Assembly (NCBI GenBank): GCA_948466265.1
Contig: CAOJZU010000021.1
Coordinates: 1-26,740 of the forward strand
Length of the DNA: 26,740 nucleotides
Direction of reading: 5' to 3'
DNA from: an uncultured Clostridium sp.
GTDB taxonomy: Bacteria > Bacillota_A > Clostridia > TANB77 > CAG-508
The notes below the pieces were generated by a model that was not told the origin of the DNA, ran no database searches, and worked only from the letters and a program-made list of their open reading frames with translations. The position numbers and the translations under genes are program-made. Positions 1-9,185 of the stretch are shown one piece after another (position 1 is the stretch's first letter; every line of letters begins with the position of its first letter).

Positions 1-71
1 CGGGACTCGAACCCGCATGGTTTCCCGCACGATTTTGAGTCGTGTGCGTCTGCCAGTTCCGCCACTCGGGC
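1..71 (-). tRNA. tRNA-Leu (anticodon CAA), 3' part cut off by the window start
   Basis: On the minus strand the sequence starts with an acceptor strand GCCCGAG followed by TGGCGGAACTGG, the usual tRNA-Leu D-arm start. A five-pair anticodon stem CACGA/TCGTG encloses the normal seven-base loop CTCAAAA, giving anticodon CAA at 35-37. The beginning of a long variable arm and a T-arm (GGTTCGAGTCC) follow. The 3' acceptor strand lies outside the window. The loop has normal length, so this is not a frameshifting tRNA. Confidence 0.93.
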
Positions 72-224
72 AGTTATAAGTTATAAATCTGCAAATATTA
101 CCGCATAAGTTATCCGTAATTTGCTTTGCTCAAACGGCTAACTTAACTCAGGCAATAAATATATGATAACATTTTTAAAACATTTTGTAAAGATATTATT
201 AATTAAAAAATATAAAAAATATGT

Positions 225-252
225 ATCGACTTTTCAAAGTTGTTGTGATAAT
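225..252 (+). promoter_or_regulatory. possible extended -10 promoter for the 286-1752 gene
   Basis: GATAAT at 247-252 is preceded by TGT, an extended -10 pattern. The -35 candidate ATCGAC at 225-230 is 16 bases upstream and weak. It lies about 35 bases before a good ribosome binding site (GAGGGG) and the ATG at 286. Confidence 0.35.
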
Positions 253-285
253 ATATTTGTTAGTAAATGATGAAGAGGGGAAAAG

Positions 286-1752
286 ATGAAAAGTAAAAAG
301 ATATTAATAATATTTATAGTAATTGTTGTGATTATAATTTTGGCAATAGGAGGAACTATATTTTCGTATACTACAACAGATTTTTTGAAGTCAGATGAAC
401 AGCTATTTTATAAATATATAAGTAAAACAATAGAAAAAATAAATAATTTTAAAAGTGTAGAAGTAGAAGAGTATTTCAAAAAGACAGAAGAGACAGCATA
501 TGAAAGTGAGGGAAAATTATCTGTAAATATAAAAGCAGGATTAGATGAGCAATTTTCAAAATTAGTAGATGATTTAAATATTACATTTTCAGGGAAAACT
601 GACAAAAAACAAAATAAATCAGAACAGAAAATTATGATAAATTACTCTGATGATGTTTCATTTCCAATAGAATATGTTAGGACAGATGATTTATATGGAA
701 TTACTTCTAATATATTAATAACAAAGTATTTAGCTATAAGAACAGATAAAGAAGAAAATAAAGCTGTTTTGGAACAAAATGCTAATGAGTCTGTAATAAG
801 TAAAAGTAAAAAAATTATTTCAGCTATAGATAATGATATTGATAAAAAAGATATCTTACAGATATTGAAAACAAGTATCAGTGAAAATATAACAAAGGAA
901 AATTACACTAAGGCTAGTGATAATAGTTTTGCATTAATATTAGATAATCAAAAAATAAAAACAATATCGACAAAAGTAGCACAAGAATTAGAAAACAATA
1001 AATATCTTACAAAAGAAGAAACAAATAAGGTCATGGAAAAGATAGAAAATATTCCATCTACAAATGAGGAAGCACTAAAGGTAATTGTTAATAAAAATGG
1101 AATTGTTAATTTAGAAATTGTAGACTATGGGACAATTAAAGTTGAATTTATAAATAATAATGAAATTAATATAACTACTCAAAATAATGATATGCAAGAA
1201 AAAATCATATTAAGAAAAAATTCGAGAGATAATGGAGTTACATATAAAATAGAGTATATAATATCTAAAGAAGAATCTAAAGATGTATTTTACTTTGAAG
1301 CTGATTATTTAGATTTAACATCACAAATAGCAAAAGAAACTTATAAATTTGGGATGGGTACTAAATCAAGTAATAGTGAAATTATATATGATTATACATA
1401 TGATTTAACTAAAAGATTTGATGATAATATAGACATTAAAACAATAGGAAATGATAAAGCTGTTATATTGACTGATATGACAGATGAGTATAATAATTCT
1501 TTAATTAATACATTATTTTCAAGAATACAAGAAATAAATAAAGATCAAATGGAAAGACTAGGTATAAAAGAATACCAAAATCCATTAATTATTGCAAGTC
1601 CTGTAGGATATATGACAATTCAATTTGTGAATGCTTCTTATAATGCAATAGAAAGTGCTAAAAATAAACTTGAAGAAAAACCAAAAGAAGAACAAATTAC
1701 AATGAAAAATATGATAGATAGAGGTAATGAATTTATTAATAACAATAGTTAG
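286..1752 (+). CDS. uncharacterised membrane-anchored extracytoplasmic protein, 488 aa
   Basis: I do not recognise a named family. The protein starts with a short basic head and one strongly hydrophobic segment (about residues 5-27), which would act as an uncleaved signal anchor; there is no lipobox cysteine. The remaining 460 residues are rich in Lys, Asn, Glu and Ile, with alternating beta-like and helical segments, and should lie outside the membrane. The start is supported by a GAGGGG ribosome binding site eight bases upstream. Although it contains about 15 glycine codons, it contains no in-frame CGG, so unlike most neighbours it reads straight through. It is followed by a hairpin terminator shared with the convergent regulator gene. 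A general cell-envelope role is the most that can be inferred. Confidence 0.85.
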   Translation: MKSKKILIIFIVIVVIIILAIGGTIFSYTTTDFLKSDEQLFYKYISKTIEKINNFKSVEVEEYFKKTEETAYESEGKLSVNIKAGLDEQFSKLVDDLNITFSGKTDKKQNKSEQKIMINYSDDVSFPIEYVRTDDLYGITSNILITKYLAIRTDKEENKAVLEQNANESVISKSKKIISAIDNDIDKKDILQILKTSISENITKENYTKASDNSFALILDNQKIKTISTKVAQELENNKYLTKEETNKVMEKIENIPSTNEEALKVIVNKNGIVNLEIVDYGTIKVEFINNNEINITTQNNDMQEKIILRKNSRDNGVTYKIEYIISKEESKDVFYFEADYLDLTSQIAKETYKFGMGTKSSNSEIIYDYTYDLTKRFDDNIDIKTIGNDKAVILTDMTDEYNNSLINTLFSRIQEINKDQMERLGIKEYQNPLIIASPVGYMTIQFVNASYNAIESAKNKLEEKPKEEQITMKNMIDRGNEFINNNS

Positions 1753-1761
1753 ATAAATTAT

Positions 1762-1816
1762 AAAAACAAAAAAAGATAGTAGGATATTACTTATCTTTAC
1801 TATCTTTTTGTTTTAT
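1762..1816. terminator. bidirectional terminator between convergent genes
   Basis: AAACAAAAAAAGATAGTA (arm ending about 1781) pairs with TACTATCTTTTTGTTT (about 1798-1813) with a two-base bulge. A-rich and T-rich flanks provide a U-tract on both strands. Confidence 0.7.
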
Positions 1817-1820
1817 AATA

Positions 1821-2156
1821 TTATTGTTTTTTCTGCTTATCAGAGATAATACTTGCAATCTGATAAATTAATTCTTTATCTTTAGAAGAACAGTCTTTTA
1901 AAATAGAATTAAGCTCGTTATTTAAATATGAAGTAGAATTATCTGATACACCATTTAAGATATAACTTTCAGAAGTATCAAGTATTGCACAAAGTTCATT
2001 TAAACGTTTTAAATTTATATGAGTTTTGCAATTTTCAATTCTACTGACATAAGCAATAGAAAGCTCCATCATTTCAGCTAATTTTTCTTGTGTATATCCT
2101 TTTTCAACTCTAGCTTTTTTTAATCTTTCTCCAATAAGTTTATAATCTAATGCCAT
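1821..2156 (-). CDS. XRE/Cro-CI family helix-turn-helix regulator, 111 aa
   Basis: Residues about 8-62 form a classic HTH_3 domain: RLKKARVEKGYTQEKLAEMM followed by a recognition helix containing SIAYVSRIENCK and then a conserved N-LKRLNELCAILD helix. The C-terminal 45 residues are short and probably mediate dimerisation. The start is set by a GGGGG ribosome binding site eight bases upstream. It is convergent with the membrane-anchored protein and divergent from the SpoVB-like gene, so it may control itself and that divergent gene; this is inferred from position only. A partial dyad lies just upstream. No CGG shift site is present. Confidence 0.93.
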   Translation of the reverse strand: MALDYKLIGERLKKARVEKGYTQEKLAEMMELSIAYVSRIENCKTHINLKRLNELCAILDTSESYILNGVSDNSTSYLNNELNSILKDCSSKDKELIYQIASIISDKQKKQ

Positions 2157-2178
2157 AAATATACCCCCTATTTACATA

Positions 2179-2196
2179 TTAGTTAGTTTAACCTAA
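2179..2196. promoter_or_regulatory. possible operator dyad upstream of the XRE regulator
   Basis: The 18 bases begin TTAG and end CTAA with a partly symmetric GTTAGTTTAAC core, and lie 23-40 bases upstream of the regulator start codon. XRE regulators often bind such dyads next to their own gene. The symmetry is imperfect. Confidence 0.25.
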
Positions 2197-2304
2197 GATG
2201 TTAAAAATATATTAGCATTAAATATACAACCTTTTAAGACACACAAAAGTAAATATTAACCTATAAGTAAAAATATATTGCATTAATAAACTTTTTATAA
2301 AATA

Positions 2305-2333
2305 TTGAAATTTAATAAATATAATAATATAAT
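2305..2333 (+). promoter_or_regulatory. sigma-A type promoter for the SpoVB-family gene
   Basis: TTGAAA at 2305-2310 and TATAAT at 2328-2333 are separated by exactly 17 bases and lie 34 bases before the ATG. Confidence 0.75.
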
Positions 2334-2367
2334 TAAGAATATATTAAAAAAAGAGGAATTTTAATAA

Positions 2368-4011
2368 ATGTACAAGAAATCAAATAGTAAAAAGAATAAG
2401 TCAGAAGGCTTTATGAAGAGTATACTAGTACTCATGGTATCTCAAGCATTAATAAAGCTGTTAGGATTTGTTTATAGAGTATATTTAACTAATAGAGAAG
2501 GATTTGGCGATGAAGGTAATGCAATATATAGTGGTGGATATCAAATATATGCCATTCTGCTTACAATTTCATCTATAGGTGTACCAAATGCTATATCAAA
2601 ATTAGTATCAGAAAAAATTGCACTTCGGAGATAAAAGAGGAGCAAATAGGATATTAAAAATAGGATTAATGACATTTGGAATTATAGGACTATTTGGAAC
2701 ACTTTTACTGTTCTTTGGTGCAAATTATATTTCAAATGTAATATTACAAATACCTGAAACAGCACTTACATTAGTTGCATTATCTCCAGCAATATTCTTC
2801 GTAAGCATTGCGTCAGTAATGAGAGGATATTTTAATGGAAGAGATAGAATTTCTGCAACTGCAAAGTCTCAAACTTTAGAACAAATATTTAAAACTGTCT
2901 TGACAGTTGCAGTAGTAGAAATCATAGTACTTTTTTATGGTACAAATGTAACCATTATGGCAGCTCGGAGCAAATCTTGCCACAACACTATCAGTTCTTT
3001 TAAGCTTTGGATATTTAGGAATGTATTATAAAATACATAAAAAAGAAGATATTGAAATTGGAAAGAGAGTAGAGAATACAAAATCAGAGAATACATTATC
3101 AATTGTTAAAAGAATAATTTTCGTATCATTGCCTATAACATTAAGTGCAATAATGTCTACTTTAAATAAAAATGTAGATGCAATGACAGTCCCAAGAATA
3201 TTAAAAAGATTTATGACAGATGGAGAAGCTAAGATACAATATGGTATACTTAGTGGAAAAGTGGACACACTTATAACATTACCATTATCATTTAATGTAG
3301 CATTTTCAACAGCATTAGTTCCAACAATATCGGCAGCAATCGCAAAAAAAGACAAAAGGAGTGCATCAAATAGGATATCTTTTTCTATGCTACTTACAAT
3401 GATAATAGGACTTCCTTTTACATTTGGAATGGCAGTATTTGCACAGCCAATAATAGATTTAATTTTTCCAAATGCACCATCAGGAGCAGTACTTTTACAA
3501 ATAAGTGCATTTACAATTATATTTTCAGTACTTGCTCAAACTGCAAATGGTGCACTGCAAGGACTAGGTAAGATAAGAGTACCAGCTATCTCAGGATTTG
3601 CAGGATTAATTGTAAAAATTATTTCAAATATAATACTTATACAAATACCATGGATTGGAGTAAATGGAGCAGCAATAGGTTCTAATCTAAATAATATAGC
3701 AGTATTTTTAATTAGCTATGGTATACTTAAAAAGGTAATAAAATTAGATTTAAAGCCTATAAAATTTGTTGTAAAGCCACTGGTGGCTACAGCAATAATG
3801 AGTGTGTGTTCTTATACTTTATATAAAATTCTACTTCGGAATTTTAGGAGCTTCTAAAATTATTACAATAATTTCAATTTTATTTGCAATTGTATTATAT
3901 TTTATTTCTGTAATAGCATTAAAAATATTTACAAAAGAAGAACTTGCTATGATACCATATGGAACAAAACTGTGTAAAATGCTGGAAAGGCTTGGTATAT
4001 ATGAAAAATAA
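2368..4011 (+). CDS. SpoVB/MurJ-like polysaccharide or lipid flippase (MOP superfamily), 546 aa, three CGGN +1 shift sites
   Basis: The reconstructed protein is a polytopic membrane protein of the oligosaccharide-flippase type. It begins with a basic head, then a GFMKSILVLMVSQALIKLLG motif and an R-VYLTN segment typical of SpoVB/MATE-like flippases; later segments carry GYFNGRD and QTANGALQGLGK, which are family hallmarks. Relatives move lipid-linked cell-wall or spore-cortex precursors across the membrane. The gene lies in three frames joined at CGGA 2626-2629 (residue 87), CGGA 2966-2969 (residue 200) and CGGA 3837-3840 (residue 490). Without a shift at the first site, translation stops two codons later at TAA. 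With all three shifts the length matches the family (about 510-550). The start is supported by GAGGA upstream. SpoVB versus a YtgP/MurJ paralogue cannot be separated here. Confidence 0.88.
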
Positions 4012-4201
4012 GGAATGTGACACGCGTATACAAAAAGACAAAAACTAAAAATGCAAGAAAACTTAAGGCTTTTAACGAAAAATTAAAATAAAAAAAGAAG
4101 GATTTTAGAGAAATTTGACGAATAATCATATTAGTAGGTAATTACATCTACATAAAAGGGTGATTCACCTACATAAAGATCTTTATAGGAGGTAAATTTA
4201 A

Positions 4202-4477
4202 ATGAACAAATCTGATTTAATCGCAGCAATAGCTGCTAAGACAGGAGCAACTAAGAAAAGCGCAGAAGCTTCTTTAAATGCTATGACAGAAGTTATAACA
4301 GAAGCATTAGTTAAAGGAGACAAAGTACAATTAGTTGGATTCGGATCTTTCGAAGTTAGAAAAAGAGCAGCTAGAAAAGGAAGAAACCCACAAACTAAAG
4401 AAGAAATTAAGATACCAGCATCAAAAGCTCCAGTATTCAAAGCTGGAAAAGCATTAAAAGAATTAGTTAATAAATAA
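4202..4477 (+). CDS. hup: HU family histone-like DNA-binding protein, 91 aa
   Basis: The sequence is a complete [22 protein letters not shown] at the N terminus, the conserved [20 protein letters not shown] core, and the beta-arm tip with the conserved proline ([16 protein letters not shown]). HU dimers bend and compact DNA. The start follows a near-perfect AGGAGGT ribosome binding site. Its in-frame glycine after TTC gives a natural TTC|GGA junction at 4340, which contains CGG across the codon boundary but needs no shift. Upstream, TTGACG at 4115-4120 could be a -35, but I see no convincing -10 at the right spacing. The 190 bases before the gene also hold two CTACATAAA copies and a GGTGA/TCACC inverted pair. 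Confidence 0.98.
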   Translation: MNKSDLIAAIAAKTGATKKSAEASLNAMTEVITEALVKGDKVQLVGFGSFEVRKRAARKGRNPQTKEEIKIPASKAPVFKAGKALKELVNK

Positions 4478-4489
4478 AAACTGATAAAT

Positions 4490-4522
4490 AAAAGTCTTAG
4501 GTAAAAACCTAAGACTTTTTTC
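4490..4522. terminator. rho-independent terminator of hup, usable from both sides
   Basis: AAAAGTCTTAGGT pairs perfectly with ACCTAAGACTTTT around a short A loop and is followed by a T-run. The other strand also ends in a T-rich tail, so it can stop the convergent MFS transcript. Confidence 0.9.
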
Positions 4523-4544
4523 TTAATTTATACGTTTTTTTGGA

Positions 4545-5871
4545 TTAATGAATTTCTGTTATATCAATATCAGACTTTTTATATTCTTCAGGTTTTAAAC
4601 CTATTTTATCTTTCATGTAATCAAGAATCCATATAAATGCAATGAAAAATATACATCCGAATTATTGCCATACCATATTTAGTTGAAGTAAATTCTAAAA
4701 GTTTCGAAGCTAGATAACATACAATTCCACTGCACAAACTTTCTACAATAGTGTTTACAGAATAGATTTTTGTAGACATTGACGAGCTAGAAAAACTATT
4801 TAAGTATCTTTTTATTAAAGTATAGTAAGGTCCTTTTATGATATATTGTATAGCGTAAAGTAGAATTATAACAACTAATGTAAAAGTATAGTTTTGACTA
4901 ATTATCGAAGTTAAACCTATAATAATGAAAGAACCTGAAAAGATTAGTGAAAAGCATGTTAATACTCTGTTTTTTAATTTCTTGTGGTAAATGTTTTGGT
5001 ATTTTGAAGATATTGCAGAAATACATGTAAGAATAGCAAATATAATTCCAAAATATTCTTCTTTTACACCTATTTCTGTGAAAAGACTACTTGCTACAGT
5101 AGAACGAAGTGACAATATACCAGCAAATACTCCTGAAAATAGGAAAAGGGCTTTTAATCTACGTGACTTAAATATATTTCTAAAAGCTATTTTTAAATCT
5201 TTAAAATATGTTTTATAGCTTCCATTTTCCTCTAATTTTTCTTTTTTATTTGGGTCTTTATATTGTCTAAAATTAAATGCAATAAGAGTTGATATTATAC
5301 ACATTCCTAAACATAAGCACATAGGCAAGTAATTATTAAAGACAAATAAAAATCCACAAGATATAGCTGTAATTGCGTCAAAGAAATACCAAAATGCAGA
5401 GCCTTTTCCATCTAAATTTGTAAATGCAGTACCAGGATGTTCTTTATTTGTTATTGAATCACGAAGAAGTATTGAATCGCATAAATCTTTTATCGCATAC
5501 CCAAATCCCATAAGTGCATATGAAATTATAATGTGGGATAGATTTTTTGATAAAATTACAATAAAAATACTACTACTAACTAAAATATTACCAAGTATTA
5601 TGCTTTTTCTTATGCCGATTGTATCTGCAATATTTACAGAAGGTATTTGAAATATAAGTTTAAAAATTCTATATAGTGCATCTGCAAGTAATATATCTGA
5701 TACTGAAAAGCCTTTAGTTTGTGTTAAGAAAAGAAAACTTACAGAATAAAAAAATAGTAAATCCCATGAAAACATCTTATAAATTGGGAATAGTTTACTA
5801 TTAAATTTTTTAGCTTTATAAAATTTGTCAGAAACTTCAGTAGTTTTTAATTCTTCTTTTGTATCAACCAT
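4545..5871 (-). CDS. major facilitator superfamily transporter, 441 aa, one CGGN +1 shift site
   Basis: The reconstructed protein has about 12 hydrophobic segments. The MFS signature after the second segment is recognisable as ADTIGIRKSIILGN, a version of the loop 2-3 motif. Such proteins export drugs or move small solutes by proton-coupled transport; the substrate cannot be told. The ATG at 5871 is preferred over upstream starts because a GGAGG site sits eight bases before it. The site CGGA (4659 down to 4656, residue 405) lies in the last membrane segment; reading GGA there continues to a natural stop at 4545 with a normal soluble tail rich in Lys and Asp. Without the shift the frame continues past 4621 into unrelated codons. 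The gene has a structured leader with an intrinsic-terminator-like hairpin, which suggests induction by attenuation. Confidence 0.85.
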
Positions 5872-6014
5872 TTTTTTCCTCCATAGGATATATAATCTAA
5901 AAAAACGGACTAACAAATTCTAAAACCATAGCTTTAAGAATTTGTAACGTTCGTATATTTATCTTGTATGGAGCTTTTCACCACTTTCGTGGCCAAAATT
6001 CCTACAATATAAAA
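5872..6014 (-). promoter_or_regulatory. structured leader with transcription attenuator upstream of the MFS gene (candidate riboswitch)
   Basis: Read on the minus strand, the leader starts about 6008. It contains a GNRA-capped hairpin (CCAC GAAA GTGG), then the segment CTCCATA (5967-5973), then a hairpin with arms ACAAATTCT (5937-5945) and AGAATTTGT (5913-5921) ending in seven T (5899-5905), all before the start codon. CTCCATA is perfectly complementary to TATGGAG of the ribosome binding region (5879-5885) and partly to the TATGG in the terminator loop. This geometry fits a ligand- or ribosome-controlled switch. I cannot assign the class; guanidine-IV (mepA motif) is one to test because of the transporter context. 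The 317-base gap 5872-6188 holds this leader plus two divergent promoters. Confidence 0.55.
5899..5945 (-). terminator. intrinsic terminator/attenuator inside the MFS leader
   Basis: Nine-base perfect stem ACAAATTCT/AGAATTTGT, extended with a mismatch by CGAAC/GTCCG, followed immediately by seven T on the minus strand. It lies upstream of the start codon, so it must be bypassed for expression. Confidence 0.6.
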
Positions 6015-6043
6015 ATTATATAATAAATGTAGAAATTTGTCTA
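6015..6043 (-). promoter_or_regulatory. sigma-A type promoter of the MFS gene
   Basis: On the minus strand TAGACA (6043-6038) and TATAAT (6020-6015) are separated by 17 bases. Transcription would begin about 6008, giving a leader of about 137 bases. Confidence 0.7.
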
Positions 6044-6093
6044 GTTATATGTAGTGTATTTTGACAATTGATAAGTATTTCTCTTTTCTTTTT

Positions 6094-6123
6094 TTGTATA
6101 TTTTGCATTTATTTAGTTATAAT
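6094..6123 (+). promoter_or_regulatory. promoter of the yqeG operon
   Basis: TTGTAT at 6094-6099 and TATAAT at 6118-6123 with an 18-base spacer, 65 bases before the yqeG ATG. Confidence 0.55.
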
Positions 6124-6188
6124 ATATATATTTGACAAAAACGCTTTAGGCTGATAGAATAATACCAAATCACAAAGGAGAACAAAAA

Positions 6189-6697
6189 ATGTTAATTTAC
6201 CCAAATGCATACCTAGAAAATGTAACGAAAATAACAATTGAATTTTTAAAGAAAAACAATATAAAAGGAATAATTTTAGACATAGACAATACTTTAATAG
6301 ATTTTGATAAAGTTTTGCTTCCTCGGGGTAAAGACATGGTGTAATAATTTAAAAGGACAAGGAATAAAATTTTATATACTATCAAATACAAATAAAAAAG
6401 AAAAAGTAGAAAAAGTAGCAAGTGAACTCGATGCACCATATAGTATGTTTGCAAAAAAACCATTTAAAAAAGGATTTATGCAAGCAAAAAAAAATTTAAA
6501 ATTAGAAAGTAATCAAATTGCAGTTGTACGGAGACCAAATACTTACAGATGTTATAGGTGCGAATAGAGCAAAAATGTATTCAATACTCACAAAACCAAT
6601 AGATGATAGGGATATATTTGTAACAAAGGTTAAAAGACCTTTTGAAAATTTAATAATTAAAAGATATTTAAAAAAGAAGAATGGAGGAAAAAAATAG
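6189..6697 (+). CDS. yqeG: YqeG family HAD-IIIA phosphatase, 168 aa, two CGGN +1 shift sites
   Basis: The reconstructed protein matches the YqeG family in order and length. HAD motif I is ILDIDNTLI with catalytic D31 and D33; motif II is YILSNT; a conserved lysine follows in AKKPFKKGF; motif III is VVGDQILTD. The family is a soluble phosphatase of poorly defined substrate. Two shift sites are needed: CGGG 6324-6327 (residue 46) and CGGA 6529-6532 (residue 114). The second supplies the invariant glycine of the GDQ motif III. Without the first shift the frame ends seven codons on. A GGAG ribosome binding site precedes the ATG. It is the first gene of an operon with the prepilin peptidase (two-base gap) and the Xaa-Pro peptidase. 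Confidence 0.93.
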
Positions 6698-6699
6698 AT

Positions 6700-7435
6700 A
6701 TGTATCTTTACAATATACATATACTTTTTTATGTGTTATTTTGTGTGCTTGGAATAATTGCAGGTCAAATTTCTAGTTGGTGTATAAAAAAAATGCCACA
6801 GCATGAGAAAGTAATTTCAATGGATTATTTTAAAGAATTTAAAATAGATTATAAATTAATAATTATAACAGTTATATTATATCTAGTTTTACTTGTAATG
6901 CATGGAATTAAAAATCAATTTCTAGAAAATTTACAGCTTATAAAGTATATAATATTAACACCTATGATTTTAATTGCATTTGTAATTGATTATAAACATC
7001 AAATAATACCAAACAGGCTTAATTTAAGCATATTTGAAGTAGGACTAGCATCAGCAATTATATCAGGTATGTATAGTATGAATCTCATAACAAATGCACT
7101 TATAGGTATGGCAATAGGAGGAGGCGTATTTTTATTTATTACATTAATTGGAGGTCTAATTGCAGGAAAAGAAGCAATGGGATTTGGAGATGTAAAGTTT
7201 ATGGGAGCTCTTCGGACTTTATTTTGGATTTGCAAATACTGTGACAATAATACTTATGGCATTTTTATTTGCAGCAATTGTAAGTATTTTCTTACTTGCT
7301 ACTAAAATGAAAAAGAAAAACGAATACATACCATTTGGACCATTTATAGTTATAGCTTGTTTTATAAATATGTTAGTGCCATTCAATATAATATTTACAG
7401 TGCTTGCTAAGATTTTTACTCTTGGAATGGCTTAA
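6700..7435 (+). CDS. prepilin peptidase-like A24 aspartic membrane protease, 244 aa, one CGGN +1 shift site
   Basis: The reconstructed protein has about seven hydrophobic segments. The two catalytic aspartates of the A24/TFPP family are present: D97 in FVIDYKHQIIPN and D164 in the GFGDVKFMGAL motif (the GxGD signature). These enzymes cut type IV pilin-like leader peptides at the membrane. The N-terminal region lacks the four-cysteine zinc motif of PilD/ComC methyltransferase domains, so methylation is unlikely. The shift site CGGA 7213-7216 (residue 172) follows the GxGD motif and yields the conserved glycine of ALGLYFG; an unshifted ribosome would stop within about 30 codons. A GGAGG lies 13 bases before the ATG. 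The pilus-like genes at 19028-22739 are potential partners, but this is inference. Confidence 0.9.
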
Positions 7436-7487
7436 ATTCAAAGGGCAAACTTCGTATTATATTATTAAAAGGAGGGTAATTGTAATA

Positions 7488-8551
7488 ATGAATGAAAGAT
7501 TAACATGGATAAGAAATAATTTGAAGTCTAAGGATATTCAGGGTATGATTATAACAAATCCAGTAAATATATATTATCTTACAAATATTGATGCAGAAGG
7601 AACTTTACTTTTAACTTTAAAAGAAAATTTTTTCATAACAGATGATAGATATATAGAAAAAGTACAAGCCACCCTTACAATAGATGACGAAATTATAGTA
7701 ACAAATGTAAGAGACTTAACAGAAGAAGATTATGAAAATTTCTTTATGTTCTGCGAAAATGTGGGATTTGAAGAAAACTATGTTACTTATGCTAAATATA
7801 AACAAATAATGCCAAGATATAAAATACATTCATTAGTAGAAACAGAAGGAGCTATTGAAAAACAAAGACAAATAAAAGACTTAGACGAGATTAAATATAT
7901 CAAAAAAGCATGTGAAATCACAGATGACTGTTTTACATATCTTTTAAAATACATTAAAAAAGGAATGACAGAAAAGCAAATTTCGGATGAAATAGAAAGA
8001 TTTTTCAAGGCGAGTGGGGGAGTAAATGCATTTGATACAATAGTTGCAAGTGGGGAGAACTCTTCTGTTCCACATTGGGTTCCGGGAACTAGAAGAATAC
8101 AAGCAGGAGATTTGATTACAATAGATATGGGATGTAGTTATAATGGATACTGTTCAGATATGACAAGAACGGTATTTGTAGATACTGTAAGAGAAGATGC
8201 TAAAAACGTTTATGATATTGTTCTTGATAATCAAGAAATTGCTTTAAATGAATTGCAAGATGGTGCTGGTATAAAAATAATATCTAGAATTGTAGAGGGA
8301 AATCTTAATATGAATGGATATGATTTAGTACATGCTCTTCGGACATGGAATAGGCATGAATGTTCATGAAGACCCTGTTTTGTCTCAAAAAAATGAAAGA
8401 ACTTTAAAGGAAAATATGGTACTTGCCATAGAACCACGGAGTATATATTCCAGGAAAATATGGTATTAGAATAGAAGACACTGTGCTTGTTACAAAGTAT
8501 GGGTTTGAACTTTTAACGAAATCTCCTAAGACCCATTGTATAGTAGGGTAG
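7488..8551 (+). CDS. M24 family Xaa-Pro aminopeptidase/dipeptidase, 353 aa, two CGGN +1 shift sites
   Basis: N-terminal creatinase-like domain (MIITNPVNIYYLTNIDAEGT) followed by the pita-bread catalytic domain. All five metal ligands are visible: D213 and D224 (IDMGCSYNGYCSDMTRT), H286 (GHGIGMNVHE), E315 (IEPGVYIPG) and E329 (GIRIED). It removes or splits X-Pro peptide bonds in the cytoplasm. The ATG at 7488 is chosen for its AAAGGAGGG site. Shift sites are CGGA 8340-8343 (residue 285) and CGGA 8437-8440 (residue 317); both supply family-conserved glycines, in GHGIG and EPG. The length matches PepP/PepQ-like enzymes of Firmicutes (about 355). Its last 26 bases overlap the 3' end of the opposite-strand gene. 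Confidence 0.95.
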
Positions 8552-9066
8552 AAGTTGGAATATATAAATCATCTGGAGGATAAACCAATGCATCTTTTGG
8601 TTTATCTGTATTTTTTATATTTTCTATTTCAATTACAGGTATATCCCCATGATAATACCCTTTTGTTATTTTTCCAGTAATTTGAACCCAAGTACCATCT
8701 TTAAATTCTTTTGCATTAGTATAAGAACATAAGAAACCTACCACTACTGTTTGAAAATCAGAACTAACTATCATATCACGAGCTAGAACAAATTCTGTAT
8801 CTTTTAAGTCATATACCCTATATACATATCCCGAAAAACTTATCTTTTGACCTATATATGTATCAATATCGTTATGTACAGAATTTAAGATATTAGTGTA
8901 ATTGTTAGGTGTAATTTGGTATACATCAGAAGAAATTACATCTTGGCTTTTAAATATTATTTTATATACAGTAACCCCTACAATACATAGGCCGAATAAT
9001 TATCATTATGGCAAAAATAAATTGAAATATTTTTCTTGAATTCACTTTAACATTAAAAACAAACAT
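8526..9066 (-). CDS. TIGR03943/YcgQ C-terminal-like membrane-anchored protein, 179 aa, one CGGN +1 shift site
   Basis: The N terminus is a basic head followed by one hydrophobic segment (about residues 13-35). The rest resembles the C-terminal domain of YcgQ/TIGR03943 proteins: SFSGYVYRVYDL, FVLARDMIVSSD, VVGFLCSY, GTWVQITGKIT and PVIEIENIKNTDKP appear in the family order. Full family members (about 280 aa) have an additional multi-spanning N-terminal domain, here replaced by a single anchor. The function is not established; YcgQ pairs with the YcgR/YraQ permease in other bacteria, which I do not see here. The ATG at 9066 has GGAG nine bases upstream. The shift site CGGC (8994 down to 8991, residue 25) lies inside the membrane segment. 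The 3' end overlaps the peptidase gene by 26 bases. Confidence 0.75.
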
Positions 9067-9118
9067 AGTACATAACTCCTTTTACAAAATAGTATGTAGA
9101 AAGGATACAAAATAGAAC

Positions 9119-9159
9119 TAAAAAAGAAAAAGAGTGGAAGTGTTAACTTCCAAGCTCTT
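9119..9159 (-). terminator. terminator of the M20 hydrolase gene
   Basis: On the minus strand AAGAGCTTGGAAGT pairs with ACTTCCACTCTT (small bulge) across TAAC and runs into TTTCTTTTTT. Confidence 0.75.
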
Positions 9160-9185
9160 ACAATAAAATAAAAGTATCTATTATT

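Noticed and set aside
1..71. The tRNA at the window start as the candidate frameshift tRNA
   Set aside because: It is tRNA-Leu(CAA) with a normal seven-base anticodon loop.
3301..3350. CGG in TCG|GCA (about 3333) and similar TCG|G, ACG|G and GCG|G occurrences as extra shift sites
   Set aside because: They lie across codon boundaries and the frame is continuous through them.
4145..4180. CTACATAAA direct repeat and GGTGA/TCACC dyad before hup as a riboswitch or phage-type site
   Set aside because: Too short, and no terminator or conserved core is visible; mentioned only under hup.
5872..5916. Upstream start at 5916 for the MFS gene
   Set aside because: It would lie inside the attenuator hairpin and lacks a ribosome binding site; the ATG at 5871 has GGAGG at good distance.
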